Origin: a virus
IMG/VR virus record: IMGVR_UViG_3300010413_000193
Span: 1 to 21,973 of that record
Reading direction: 5' to 3' (one strand)
DNA: 21,973 nucleotides
Shown: in pieces, positions 6,212-13,905 of the stretch
How the letters are laid out: each line of letters begins with the position of its first letter
Position numbering within the stretch: position 1 is the first letter of the stretch
Notes under the pieces: model-generated
What the model was told of the DNA's origin: nothing
Seen by the model: only the letters and a program-made list of their open reading frames with translations
The model's database searches: none
Program-made: the position numbers and the translations under genes

Positions 6212-7302
6212 AGGTCCTCCCAGTCCTCGTCGCTCATGTCGTCTTCTAAGATTCCAATTGCATAATCCGTTACCTCTGTTTCCTGCGGCAATACTTCAGT
6301 TTTACCCGCGCCAAGCCAAGAGTTCATCCACGGCAGCGGGTTTGATGTGATATCGTCGAACATCTTAGGAAGGCCAATGGCTTTTGCCCGTTGATTCGTG
6401 ATAAACTTCATGTACCTTGTTAGTATTTCAGTGTTTAACCCAATAATACTACCGTCTTTAAACAAGTGTTCTGCCCATTCGGTTTCATCGGCACATGCCT
6501 GTCTATACATTTCAATGACTTCGTCTTCGCATGCATCAACTACTTCAATGAAACCTTCACTTTCACTACGGCGAAGTGCGTTGATTATGAATTGTGTTCC
6601 TGCAAGGTGGACATTTTCATCACGAGCAATTAACTTAAGTTCTTTTGCATTACCTTCCATTTTCTTGTTCTCTGCGAACGCAAACGTACACGCGAAGCTA
6701 ACGTAGAACCGGATACCCTCAAGAATATTCCAAGCAATAAGCGCCTTATAAATGGCACATTTAAAGTCGAACATCTGGTCTTCTGTCAACAGTCCCATGT
6801 CCCAGCGGTTAATCCAGGTGTTCAACTCCTCATAGTACTTGTTGGTGCCCTCCGTGTGTCTCTTAAGAATTTCGCCCTCAAGTATAGAGTCGAATATCTC
6901 CCCTGGGTTCGGGTAGACATTTCGTAAAATATGGCTGTACGTATCACTGTGGTTGGTTTCCTGGAACCCAAGGCGAGACAGGAAGTACTCAAGTTCTGGG
7001 ATAGTTGAAATACGACCAAATAGGATAATGGGACTATGACCCTGCATACTATCCCAAGTAATTTGACGTTTCAAGTTCTCCGTGAAGATATGCTCCTCGT
7101 GCCTTTCAAGATTTTTGAAATCTGCTGCGTCTCCGTCGAGGTTTACCTCATTCGGCTTCCAGAAGTTTCCATCCATTTTTTGACCGAACGTATACAACGT
7201 TGGATATTTCATAATATCGTATCGCTGAACATTACGCCCTTTCCCTAGGAACATGGGCTCCTTAGAAATGTCAGGCTTGTACGAACTATCAAATAATTTC
7301 AT
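6208..7302 (-). CDS. nrdB: Ribonucleotide reductase class Ia, small subunit
   Basis: The beta subunit houses the di-iron centre and the tyrosyl radical needed by NrdA to turn ribonucleoside diphosphates into deoxynucleotides. All expected residues are present and mostly share E. coli numbering: D84, E115, H118 and radical Tyr122 (ETNHSDTYSH), then E195, E229 and H232 (LEGIRFYVSF and RDENVH). The length, 364 residues, is normal, and the acidic C-terminus (DDMSDEDWEDL) is the tail that docks on NrdA. ATG 7302 follows AAGGAAGAAG and overlaps the preceding small gene by 14 bases. It supplies DNA precursors for a large phage genome in the cytoplasm. Confidence 0.97.
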   Translation of the reverse strand: MKLFDSSYKPDISKEPMFLGKGRNVQRYDIMKYPTLYTFGQKMDGNFWKPNEVNLDGDAADFKNLERHEEHIFTENLKRQITWDSMQGHSPIILFGRISTIPELEYFLSRLGFQETNHSDTYSHILRNVYPNPGEIFDSILEGEILKRHTEGTNKYYEELNTWINRWDMGLLTEDQMFDFKCAIYKALIAWNILEGIRFYVSFACTFAFAENKKMEGNAKELKLIARDENVHLAGTQFIINALRRSESEGFIEVVDACEDEVIEMYRQACADETEWAEHLFKDGSIIGLNTEILTRYMKFITNQRAKAIGLPKMFDDITSNPLPWMNSWLGAGKTEVLPQETEVTDYAIGILEDDMSDEDWEDL

Positions 7303-7546
7303 CTTCTTCCTTTACGCTTCTTAGAATATTGACACGATTTTCTAAGAATTTTTTAAGTTTTTCTTCATTGCGTTCTGCGAGTTCATCCGCGTATCGCCAT
7401 ATCATGTCATCGGCAACAAGAAGACAATCGGATGACCCTGTGTCGGGGTCCCACGAAAGGGAAATACCGAGAGGATGCAGGACCTCTTTGTTGATTTTGT
7501 AGATAAGTCCCCAGTCAGATAAATCTTTATAATTAATTTTTTTCAT
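7289..7546 (-). CDS. Small phage protein between nrdA and nrdB
   Basis: The 85-residue protein has a motif often seen in small phage proteins: LSDWGLIYKINKEVLHPLGI, then SWDPDTGSSDCLLVADDMIW, then a charged helix (about 50-78). That ordered block (DWGL..IN.EVLHPLG...DPDTG) recurs in many phages without known function. It is placed between nrdA and nrdB and overlaps nrdB by 14 bases, so it is translated with it. ATG 7546 follows AAAGGAA. Confidence 0.75.
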   Translation of the reverse strand: MKKINYKDLSDWGLIYKINKEVLHPLGISLSWDPDTGSSDCLLVADDMIWRYADELAERNEEKLKKFLENRVNILRSVKEEDEII

Positions 7547-7578
7547 TGATTTCCTTTACAAGATTATACGATTTATTT

Positions 7579-7609
7579 CTTAAAAGAGGCTGCGCTAAAC
7601 TTCGCAGCC
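7579..7609 (-). terminator. Rho-independent terminator of nrdA
   Basis: On the minus strand GGCTGCG (7603-7609) and CGCAGCC (7588-7594) form a perfect 7-bp stem with an 8-base loop, followed by TCTTTT. The upstream arm is inside the last codons of nrdA and the loop holds its stop codon, so termination is built into the gene end. Confidence 0.7.
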
Positions 7610-9799
7610 GCCACCTTCACAGACTTCTTTAGGTGCGCCGGAATCCTCACCCTCGAATGTACTGTAATAAATCGATTTCATACCCAACTTATGGGCATTT
7701 ACGATTACCGAAATAATCTTTTTGATACTCATTTTACCATTTTCGCCGAGGTCCTTCTGTGCCCAATACATATTTGTACTGATACTTTGATCCACGTAAA
7801 GTTGGAATCTGGCAATCATTTCGTGGTACTTTATGTTGTCCAGCTCGAACGCTAATGTGTAATAACTTGAACCTTTACTGAAGTTAGGAACGATTTGTTT
7901 AACTGGTCCCGCCTTAGACGTTTTAGTAACTAGGAAATCTCTAGGCATGTCAATACCAGAAGTACTTCCTGAAACATCTGAGCTTGTTCCCGCCGGCGGT
8001 ATGGCACTCAACGTGTTGTTACGTAAACCGTACTTTTTAATACTTGCCCGGAGCTCTTCCCAATCCTCTTTAGGAATAAAACGCCACTTGCCGTCATTTG
8101 GCAACCAACCGTCCGCGTATTTACTTCGGCCCCAGAACCAGTTGGCCGCACCGCGTTCTTTAGCAAGTTCGTTTGATGCTTTCAATAGGTAGAACTGGAG
8201 GTGTTCCATAAACTCTTCTGCAAGGTCAAGTGCCTCTACGGTATCATACCTAACTTTGTTCTTTGTGAGGTAGTGGGCCCAGTCGCTTACCCCAATACCC
8301 AGATATCTTGCATTAACCGTTGGATTCTCTGCCGCTGGCAATGGATACTCTTGTGCATCAATAAGATTATCAAGGCTACGGACCATTAAGTGTGCGGTTC
8401 TTTCGATATCCTTAACGTTCTTGATTCTGCCAGCATTAACATTGCTCAAAATACAGAGGGCAATCTCGCCATTAGGGTCGTACGTATGCTGTAGTGGTTT
8501 AACCGGTAGGAAGATTTCCGCACACAAGTTAGACATAACAAGTGCATCTTTCAAAGGGCCCCTATTTGCATTATCCAAGAATATGGGGTACAGACGACCC
8601 GTTTCGAAATATTCGGTGGCAAAAAGACGTAGAAGCTTACGTGCCTTGATGCGCTTTTTACGAATGCCTCTTTTATTTTCGAGTGCCTTGTAGGCTTCAA
8701 CCCATGTATCGTAATCATTCAATGTCGTATAAAGTTCTCTGGTTTCCTCCGAGCTGAACAGGGTGACCTTTTCATCTTTACGGGCTCTATCAAAGAACAG
8801 CTTGTTAAAGCCGATACCGTAGTCTAATTTACGGACTGAGTTTTCTGCTGTACTCTTGTTCGACTTCAGCGTCATTACTTTTTCAATTTCCCAGTTCCAG
8901 AACGCATGGTAGCTTGTTGCACCGCCTCCCCTAGAACCTTGGCTAAATGCCTTAACAGCGCTTTCATGCCACCTAAGGATCGGGGTGATTCCTGTGTGAA
9001 GGACCGTACCATTACTGACGGGAGCACCGATACCCCGGATATGTCCATTATGAAGACCAATGCCTGCCCTAATTGTTGTCATGACAACCGCAGCACCATT
9101 GGCTGCATTAAGAGTCTTGGTACTATCACCCGTATCAATCAGACAACAGCTGCTGTAACCTTTGACAGGAGTGCGGACGCCAGACATAATAGGGCTGGGC
9201 AAGCTGATTTCAAATGAACTTAATCTGTTATAGTAGTCGATAATCAACTTTGCGCGGTCTTCTTCACTTTTGAAAAGAATCATGCTAACCAGCATAAATA
9301 GCTGTTGAGGGGTCTCAAGAAGGATACTCTTAACCTTATCTTTGACGATGTATTTGTCGATTACTGTACGTAACCCGCTGTACGTGAAGTCAAAGTCCCT
9401 GTTATGGTTAATCTTACCATCGTAGTAATCAACTTCTTCTTCCGTAAAGTATTCGTGAATATTTTCATAGAACCCAAGGGCGACATTTTTCTTTATTGTA
9501 TCGTTCAGCGACATTGGCTCAAATTGTCCTGATACTTCTTTACGAAGTTCCATAAGAAGAAGTCGTGCCGCAAGGTATTGGTAGTTCGGTGTTCGGACGT
9601 CGATCAAGTCAGCTGCCGATTTAGTTGTTAATTTATGTAAGTCGGATGTTTTCATCCCGTCGTAGAATTGTAGGGATGCATTGAGCTCCACTTCGGAGAC
9701 ACTTACGTTCGCAAGTCCCTCTGCCGCCCACATATTCATCTGGTGATATTTCTCCAGATCCAACGGCTCTACACGGCCGTCTCTTTTTGTAACGTTCAT
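7595..9799 (-). CDS. nrdA: Ribonucleotide reductase class Ia, large subunit
   Basis: This is the catalytic alpha subunit for reduction of NDPs to dNDPs. The N-terminal 90 residues are an ATP-cone domain (VTKRDGRVEPLDLEKYHQ, YQYLAARL), the allosteric activity site. Catalytic residues are in place: C218 (YSSCCL) and C449 (IALCIL) as the redox pair, N424, C426 and E428 (SNLCAEI) in the active site, Y711 and Y712 for radical transfer, and C727 and C732 in the swinging C-terminal tail (CEGGGC). The length, 734 residues, is normal (E. coli 761, T4 754). ATG 9799 follows AAAGGATATGG. A TATAAT box lies upstream and a hairpin terminator at the end, so nrdA is separable from the nrdB unit. An extra Cys (C219) next to C218 is unusual. 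Confidence 0.97.
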   Translation of the reverse strand: MNVTKRDGRVEPLDLEKYHQMNMWAAEGLANVSVSEVELNASLQFYDGMKTSDLHKLTTKSAADLIDVRTPNYQYLAARLLLMELRKEVSGQFEPMSLNDTIKKNVALGFYENIHEYFTEEEVDYYDGKINHNRDFDFTYSGLRTVIDKYIVKDKVKSILLETPQQLFMLVSMILFKSEEDRAKLIIDYYNRLSSFEISLPSPIMSGVRTPVKGYSSCCLIDTGDSTKTLNAANGAAVVMTTIRAGIGLHNGHIRGIGAPVSNGTVLHTGITPILRWHESAVKAFSQGSRGGGATSYHAFWNWEIEKVMTLKSNKSTAENSVRKLDYGIGFNKLFFDRARKDEKVTLFSSEETRELYTTLNDYDTWVEAYKALENKRGIRKKRIKARKLLRLFATEYFETGRLYPIFLDNANRGPLKDALVMSNLCAEIFLPVKPLQHTYDPNGEIALCILSNVNAGRIKNVKDIERTAHLMVRSLDNLIDAQEYPLPAAENPTVNARYLGIGVSDWAHYLTKNKVRYDTVEALDLAEEFMEHLQFYLLKASNELAKERGAANWFWGRSKYADGWLPNDGKWRFIPKEDWEELRASIKKYGLRNNTLSAIPPAGTSSDVSGSTSGIDMPRDFLVTKTSKAGPVKQIVPNFSKGSSYYTLAFELDNIKYHEMIARFQLYVDQSISTNMYWAQKDLGENGKMSIKKIISVIVNAHKLGMKSIYYSTFEGEDSGAPKEVCEGGGCEV

Positions 9800-9830
9800 C
9801 CATATCCTTTAATTGTTTAGTCATATACAC

Positions 9831-9836
9831 ATTATA
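9831..9836 (-). promoter_or_regulatory. Probable -10 box upstream of nrdA
   Basis: A perfect TATAAT on the minus strand, 31 bases before the nrdA ATG. No TTCAG box and no good -35 hexamer is seen at the expected distance. The 9846-9940 gap above it otherwise holds only a 4-bp inverted repeat (ACCC/GGGT). Confidence 0.4.
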
Positions 9837-9940
9837 ATATATCAACCTATTTTTTTCCTTAAATTGATAGATGCACTGTGTAATGTAGCGGGATTATTTA
9901 TTGGAGTTCGACCCGAGTGGGTAGGAAGGATTAGGAAATA

Positions 9941-10270
9941 TTATACAAAGTATTCTGTGTTTTCTCTGTAGAATTTGTCCCTTTCGTACTTTTGTATAAA
10001 GTAGATTGCTGTTGCCAGTGGAACCGCTATAGGCCAGATTAGTATGTTGAACTCGGCCAACACATCGAGAAGATAAATCTTAAATGACATTTTGTGTTCG
10101 CAGTATTTAATCTTTTCTTCAGGGACAAGATTATCTATTCTAATGTTGCCCCAAAAATTTATGTTTCGGTAGATCATCGGGCGGTATTCATCGCCCCAAA
10201 AGGAACTGCGATCCCATGCGATAGTGGGCCCCACCTGTTCGATATTAACTGCCTGTGGTTTTATTGACAT
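9941..10270 (-). CDS. Single-pass membrane protein, unknown
   Basis: The 109-residue protein has a polar N-terminal part with several Trp and Tyr (residues 15-45) and one membrane segment near the C-terminus (about 74-93, ILIWPIAVPLATAIYFIQ), then a short charged tail ending TEYFV. It overlaps the end of the upstream membrane gene by 26 bases and is last in the operon that starts at 11656. There is no signal peptide, so the likely topology is one anchor with a large N-terminal domain. The function is not recognised. Confidence 0.65.
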   Translation of the reverse strand: MSIKPQAVNIEQVGPTIAWDRSSFWGDEYRPMIYRNINFWGNIRIDNLVPEEKIKYCEHKMSFKIYLLDVLAEFNILIWPIAVPLATAIYFIQKYERDKFYRENTEYFV

Positions 10271-10769
10271 CTGCCGCCCTTACAATATTTTCAGTACGGC
10301 TGCCGTACTCATTCCACCAAGTTACCTCAGTGTATGTTTCTATTAGGAATTTATCTCCACCCGCCAAATCTAGTGCTTCGTCATTAGTTATCGTAAACGT
10401 TTTCAAGATCATCCTATTGTTCGAATCTATCAAGTGTAAGATAAGGTCCCTGTTCTCCTTGAGCAACGCATACTCCCCTATTTCCTGATACTTCTTTTCG
10501 CTCACGCTGGGCACAACTCGATCCATTTTGTACACATTCGCGATCAGGAAGAACGTCAACGAGGTATAAAACACCACACCAGCTGCGATTTTCGCAGCCG
10601 TCCCATCTGTGGTCCATAGTGTACTGACCAAGGTAAGCCCTAACAAAATACCCGAGATGACTATATTAAAGGGGATTAAAAGTACCACCGCGATGAAACT
10701 CAGTTGAAACCCGATTGCTACCGGGTGGTGTCGAAGCGCCATCAAGAACGCATTTGATCTCCATGTCAT
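10245..10769 (-). CDS. Multi-pass membrane protein, unknown
   Basis: This 174-residue protein has hydrophobic stretches at about 17-50 (long enough for two passes) and 60-80, then a soluble C-terminal domain (85-174) with a strand-rich segment MILKTFTITNDEALDLAGGD. The layout, N-terminal membrane hairpin plus cytoplasmic or periplasmic domain, does not match a known holin. ATG 10769 follows TTAAGGAAAATAA. It is the middle gene of a run of three membrane-protein genes, suggesting they act together. Confidence 0.65.
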   Translation of the reverse strand: MTWRSNAFLMALRHHPVAIGFQLSFIAVVLLIPFNIVISGILLGLTLVSTLWTTDGTAAKIAAGVVFYTSLTFFLIANVYKMDRVVPSVSEKKYQEIGEYALLKENRDLILHLIDSNNRMILKTFTITNDEALDLAGGDKFLIETYTEVTWWNEYGSRTENIVRAADVNKTTGS

Positions 10770-10778
10770 TTATTTTCC

Positions 10779-11036
10779 TTAACCAAGATTATCAGGATCA
10801 ATCTGTCCCGACTTCATATGAAATTTAACATGTAACCAGTTAAAAAACCTGCGTAGTAAGTAATTTCGGAAAAAACTGATAACAGTAAACCAAACAGCGA
10901 TAACTGTATTTTGAGTTACCCCGAAATCCACTCCGTAAATACCAAAGATGATTGGCTGAAAGATAAAGATACTGGTCACCAGCCCCACTACTATTCCAGC
11001 AGTTATTTCAATAAATGTCCATTTGTGACTCTGCAT
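10779..11036 (-). CDS. Two-pass membrane protein, DUF7220-like
   Basis: This 85-residue protein has two membrane segments (about 10-34 and 43-61) followed at once by a basic motif with the pattern FTVISFFRNYLLRRFFNWL. The sequence FTxxSxxRxYxxRRxFN after the second segment is characteristic of a small phage membrane family I associate with DUF7220, seen in many phages of Proteobacteria and without known function. The ATG overlaps the upstream stop as TAATG, so it is coupled to the gene at 11036-11335. Confidence 0.65.
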   Translation of the reverse strand: MQSHKWTFIEITAGIVVGLVTSIFIFQPIIFGIYGVDFGVTQNTVIAVWFTVISFFRNYLLRRFFNWLHVKFHMKSGQIDPDNLG

Positions 11037-11335
11037 TATCTTCCATCCAATTCGTCCAGTAGCTCTTGGTTGAACTTCTGTGCGTTTAGCGAGTCTGAAA
11101 TACGAGAAAGATTAACAAACGCGGGCGGCGCTTTCAGTAAACGTGTCACCAGCGCTTTACTCAGCTCAATCTTATATAAGAGTGCCTCTTTGTACCCCAT
11201 ATCAGCCAGAACCTTCAGGTCGGCTCCATACAAGTACAAACCACGAGGCAAGTTGTTTTTAGTCCAGTACGCCAGGTCGCCTACTGTGGTCATCACTTGA
11301 CCATTAATATCAAAATAAATAAGTTGTTCGTCCAT
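11036..11335 (-). CDS. Small soluble protein, unknown
   Basis: This 99-residue, soluble protein has a short beta start (LIYFDINGQVMTTVGDLAYW) followed by mostly helical sequence. There are no cysteines and no membrane segment. It is second in the operon driven by the promoter at 11681-11704 and is coupled by TAATG to the membrane gene downstream. ATG 11335 follows AAAGGAG. No family is recognised. Confidence 0.65.
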   Translation of the reverse strand: MDEQLIYFDINGQVMTTVGDLAYWTKNNLPRGLYLYGADLKVLADMGYKEALLYKIELSKALVTRLLKAPPAFVNLSRISDSLNAQKFNQELLDELDGR

Positions 11336-11344
11336 ATTTCTCCT

Positions 11345-11656
11345 TTATTTGACGAATGCCGAGATATCGATTCTACATGCCTGCTTGAAGTCATTATTAG
11401 ACTTCGCCGCGTCTCTTCTACGCTTTTCGAGCTGCTCTTTTTCGTACTTGAATTGTGCCTTTTCTTCGTCTATCTCCTGTGTCAGGGCACGATCTATAGA
11501 AAGGGATACGATTTCGTAGGCATCTTCTGCTGGTTTCCCCTCGGCTACTAACACCTGGAAATTTGATACAAGGTATCTGCCGAGTGATTTGTTTAAAAGC
11601 CATGACGCTGCATCATACAGGTCTTGTTTCATGTCGTCTGTTGTGCGTGGTTTCAT
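11345..11656 (-). CDS. Small helical protein, first gene of membrane operon
   Basis: This 103-residue, largely helical protein has a coiled-coil-like charged stretch (about 63-88, EEKAQFKYEKEQLEKRRRDA). It heads the operon 11656 to 9941 and has a strong GAAGAAGGAAAACG site and promoter TTCAG-N11-TATAATAT immediately upstream. Its role is not recognised. Confidence 0.65.
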   Translation of the reverse strand: MKPRTTDDMKQDLYDAASWLLNKSLGRYLVSNFQVLVAEGKPAEDAYEIVSLSIDRALTQEIDEEKAQFKYEKEQLEKRRRDAAKSNNDFKQACRIDISAFVK

Positions 11657-11680
11657 CGTTTTCCTTCTTCTTTATATAAT

Positions 11681-11704
11681 ATATTATACTATATTTTAAC
11701 TGAA
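11681..11704 (-). promoter_or_regulatory. Phage promoter TTCAG-N11-TATAATAT (copy 3)
   Basis: TTCAG at 11700-11704, 11-base spacer, TATAATAT at 11681-11688 on the minus strand, 24 bases before ATG 11656. The last eleven bases (TAGTATAATAT) are identical to copy 1. Confidence 0.65.
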
Positions 11705-11725
11705 GGAAACGTAAATAGAAGCGGT

Positions 11726-12520
11726 TTAAAAAGTTTTAGTGGAGAAGTTTCTAAAATCATCTTGAGATATATGGCCTAGGTACTTAAAGCCCATTTTCTC
11801 GATTTGGTATTGCGCCATGCTCTGGTCGTATTTGAACCTACCCGATTCGATAGAATATACACCGAGAATTTTAAATTGGTTCATAATGATCTCATCGTAT
11901 GTTCCTATCTTGCGGTAAGGATCGGCTAGAATTTCTTTTGTTATATTTGCATACATTGTATTTGTCATGAGGGAGGTAACGTTGTCAATGTATAGCTTAA
12001 TAACTTCTGATTTCTGTTTACCAGTTAATTCATTAAAAAGAGAAACGTATTTACTACTGTCAAACAGGTACTTCCGAAAATCCTGGTCTATTTTACCGGT
12101 CATTTCAAGCATCAAGTCGATAACCTTTTTATTCATTGCTTCTTGTAAAAAATTAGATTTCGTATGTCCTCTGGAATTGATCCACCGGCGTCCCTGGGGA
12201 TCGGGATGGGAAAAGATATCAAAATCAAAGTCAATGACACTGTTTCCCTCGAGCTTGACTACCACCTCGGGTAGCAAAGAAATAGATCCTATAAGACTCC
12301 CGAGCCCCCTAGTAAACGTCGAAATTTGCTTCTTTGACTTAGACAGTTTTTTCATGTTGCCCAGAAATTCCATATTGGTGGCGTGGAACGCACTGGTTTG
12401 TCGACCATATCCTAGAGTTTTGGTGATGCGGTCTGTAAGTGGTATGCGTGATGCTGCCATCATCAAAATTATGTCTTTGTGGTAGCTAGCCTGCTCTGTT
12501 ATGTAGTGTCTAAAACGCAT
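11726..12520 (-). CDS. Capsid-targeted protein A, possible ART-like enzyme
   Basis: This 264-residue protein begins MRFRHYITE, like the T4 internal-protein targeting peptide MKTYQEFIAE; the gp21 protease of T4 cuts after such a Glu (here E9). The core shares an order with the next gene: FHATNMEFL (45-53), KQISTFTRG (64-72), a VVVKLEG strand, DPQGRRWIN (107-115), and YDEIIMNQFKILGVY (208-222). The block H or R, then S-T-x-T, then [DE]-E before a strand is how ADP-ribosyltransferases such as T4 Alt are laid out, and Alt is itself packaged. That link is an inference. The QGRRWI block recurs in uncharacterised phage proteins. ATG 12520 follows GGAGG. Confidence 0.6.
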   Translation of the reverse strand: MRFRHYITEQASYHKDIILMMAASRIPLTDRITKTLGYGRQTSAFHATNMEFLGNMKKLSKSKKQISTFTRGLGSLIGSISLLPEVVVKLEGNSVIDFDFDIFSHPDPQGRRWINSRGHTKSNFLQEAMNKKVIDLMLEMTGKIDQDFRKYLFDSSKYVSLFNELTGKQKSEVIKLYIDNVTSLMTNTMYANITKEILADPYRKIGTYDEIIMNQFKILGVYSIESGRFKYDQSMAQYQIEKMGFKYLGHISQDDFRNFSTKTF

Positions 12521-12530
12521 AGTCTGCCTC

Positions 12531-13289
12531 CTACCCCATATTCATTTTGGTATACTTTTCAAGTTCTTTGAATAGCTCTTTGGAATCGCGCATTATTTCG
12601 ATGGATTGAAAGTCCAGGATATCCCCATACGGCCGTTCAACTTCTCTGGTTGTCATAAGTTTAACTATTTTAAAATCGTATCCGAGAACCTCGCTGTAAT
12701 TTGACGTAGTCTGGCTTGCCAGCGACAGGAGAGTACCCCTAGATCGAGATATGACTTTCCCTGCAACGTCTATATACTTTTGTATAATAGCGGCTTTATC
12801 TTTATTTGATATTTCCTCATAATCGTATACAGCCGACAATAAATCCCACAGTTCCGGATTTTCGGACTTAAACTTGCTTTGTATCTCCCCGGATATCTTA
12901 GTCAAAGAATTTTTAAGAGGTACGTTCGTGATTTCCATAATATTGATCCACCTCCGACCCTGCGAATCATAATATGAGTAATTGTCCTCAGGAGTCCGAA
13001 AAGCGACTTTACCCTTTAACACGGCAACAATCGGTATCTCGAGGTCGATGCCTTCGGCACCCCATAATATACTGTAACCATCCCATTGATCGAAACACGA
13101 AATTGTTTTACGAGTACCCTGCATCCTCTGCAGCGTATGTATCTTGAGGAGCTCGAGTGTATGGAAATAATATCGGGTTTTCGTTCCAAACACCCTCTCG
13201 AATGCTTTTGGCGAAATGGGGATGTGCCCCTGGTATATTTTGGATAGAATTTCACTACTTCCTTTTTCCGTGAGCAATTCCCTAAACAT
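12531..13289 (-). CDS. Capsid-targeted protein B, paralogue of A
   Basis: This 252-residue protein begins MFRELLTE, again a targeting-peptide form with a probable cut after E8. It matches protein A in order: FHTLELL (42-48), KTISCF (61-66), IVAVLKG, DSQGRRWIN (108-116), KYIDVAGKVI against LYIDNVTSLM, and YSEVLGYDFKIVKL (198-211). The pair has diverged strongly, so this is an old duplication with probably different targets. If the fold is ADP-ribosyltransferase-like, E200 would be the catalytic Glu. The start follows AAGGATATAA; the stop is 10 bases before gene A. Confidence 0.6.
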   Translation of the reverse strand: MFRELLTEKGSSEILSKIYQGHIPISPKAFERVFGTKTRYYFHTLELLKIHTLQRMQGTRKTISCFDQWDGYSILWGAEGIDLEIPIVAVLKGKVAFRTPEDNYSYYDSQGRRWINIMEITNVPLKNSLTKISGEIQSKFKSENPELWDLLSAVYDYEEISNKDKAAIIQKYIDVAGKVISRSRGTLLSLASQTTSNYSEVLGYDFKIVKLMTTREVERPYGDILDFQSIEIMRDSKELFKELEKYTKMNMG

Positions 13290-13306
13290 TTATATCCTTA
13301 TATCCA

Positions 13307-13609
13307 CTATACCCATTTAATGCCGGTAATTTCCCAGCCGTAGCCAATAGCCCATTCGATTATTTCTATAATAGAAACATATGAACCCGTGTACTTACGT
13401 TTAGGTTTGGTCCAAACCTGGTTATCGATATTATTATTGTCTCTGACCAGCTCGCTAAACATCCACGAGGATCTATTTTTTGTTGCCTTGTAGTGGAAAC
13501 GTTCTTTTCCGTTGACATAGATGATGGCCTCTTTTTCATTCCAGTGCTGCTCCCGGAACTTCTCATCCATCTTAAATTTCGCTTCGGTCAAGAACATTTC
13601 ACTGAACAT
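13307..13609 (-). CDS. Small capsid-targeted protein, unknown
   Basis: The 100-residue protein begins MFSEMFLTE, then AKFKMDEK; a hydrophobic-x-Glu site occurs at E9. The rest has strands (EAIIYVNGKERFHYKAT) and ends with WEITGIKWV, suggesting a small alpha/beta domain with many aromatics. ATG 13609 overlaps the upstream stop as TAATG. The body has no recognisable family. Confidence 0.65.
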   Translation of the reverse strand: MFSEMFLTEAKFKMDEKFREQHWNEKEAIIYVNGKERFHYKATKNRSSWMFSELVRDNNNIDNQVWTKPKRKYTGSYVSIIEIIEWAIGYGWEITGIKWV

Positions 13610-13905
13610 TATATGCGACCGCCAAGTTTAGAACTGTTGAAGAGCTTTTCTATTTTCTTGATAATTTCACGCTCTTTAGCCACATCAATCCACAGGCCTT
13701 TAACCTCTTCGTCCGTGAGGAGGTCTAGCTCATAGTACAGCTTGCGAGTATATGCCTTCATCGCATCGGCCATATCGTAATATGCGTCCTTCATGATTTT
13801 GAAGTCTGCGTGCTTAGATTCTTCTAAAGTCTCTTGTTCTGTGCTGAATAGCTCAGTAAATTTTTCCATTTTTTCCCTTTTTTCCATTTTTTCCATTTTT
13901 TCCAT
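13609..13905 (-). CDS. Small capsid-targeted protein with repeated start
   Basis: The 98-residue product from ATG 13905 begins with MEK repeats and then FTELFSTE, which matches the start of T4 Alt (MELITELFDE). The cleavage-like Glu is E23, or E8 if the last ATG (13869) is used. ATG 13905 is chosen because it forms TAATG with the upstream stop and follows GGAGG; a GTG at 13914 is also in frame. The rest is helical and charged (YYDMADAMKAYTRKLYYELDLL). It is coupled at both ends to neighbours with TAATG overlaps. The function is unknown. Confidence 0.65.
   Translation of the reverse strand: MEKMEKMEKREKMEKFTELFSTEQETLEESKHADFKIMKDAYYDMADAMKAYTRKLYYELDLLTDEEVKGLWIDVAKEREIIKKIEKLFNSSKLGGRI
13867..13905. 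repeat. 9-bp repeat ATGGAAAAA duplicating a start codon
   Basis: On the minus strand the first codons are ATG GAA AAA repeated five times (start positions 13905, 13896, 13887, 13878, 13869), with ATG changed to AGG in the fourth. Each copy keeps the frame and supplies a possible start before the targeting sequence. Confidence 0.9.

Noticed and set aside
9633-9845. Minus-strand frame over the start of nrdA
   Set aside because: It is out of frame with nrdA, whose own ATP-cone and ribosome site are clear.
9895-9940. Terminator after the membrane operon
   Set aside because: Only a 4-bp ACCC/GGGT stem is visible and no U-run follows.
11967-12485. A 172-codon plus-strand frame inside protein A
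   Set aside because: It is antisense to a gene with a clear targeting peptide, ribosome site and paralogue; the product is not protein-like.
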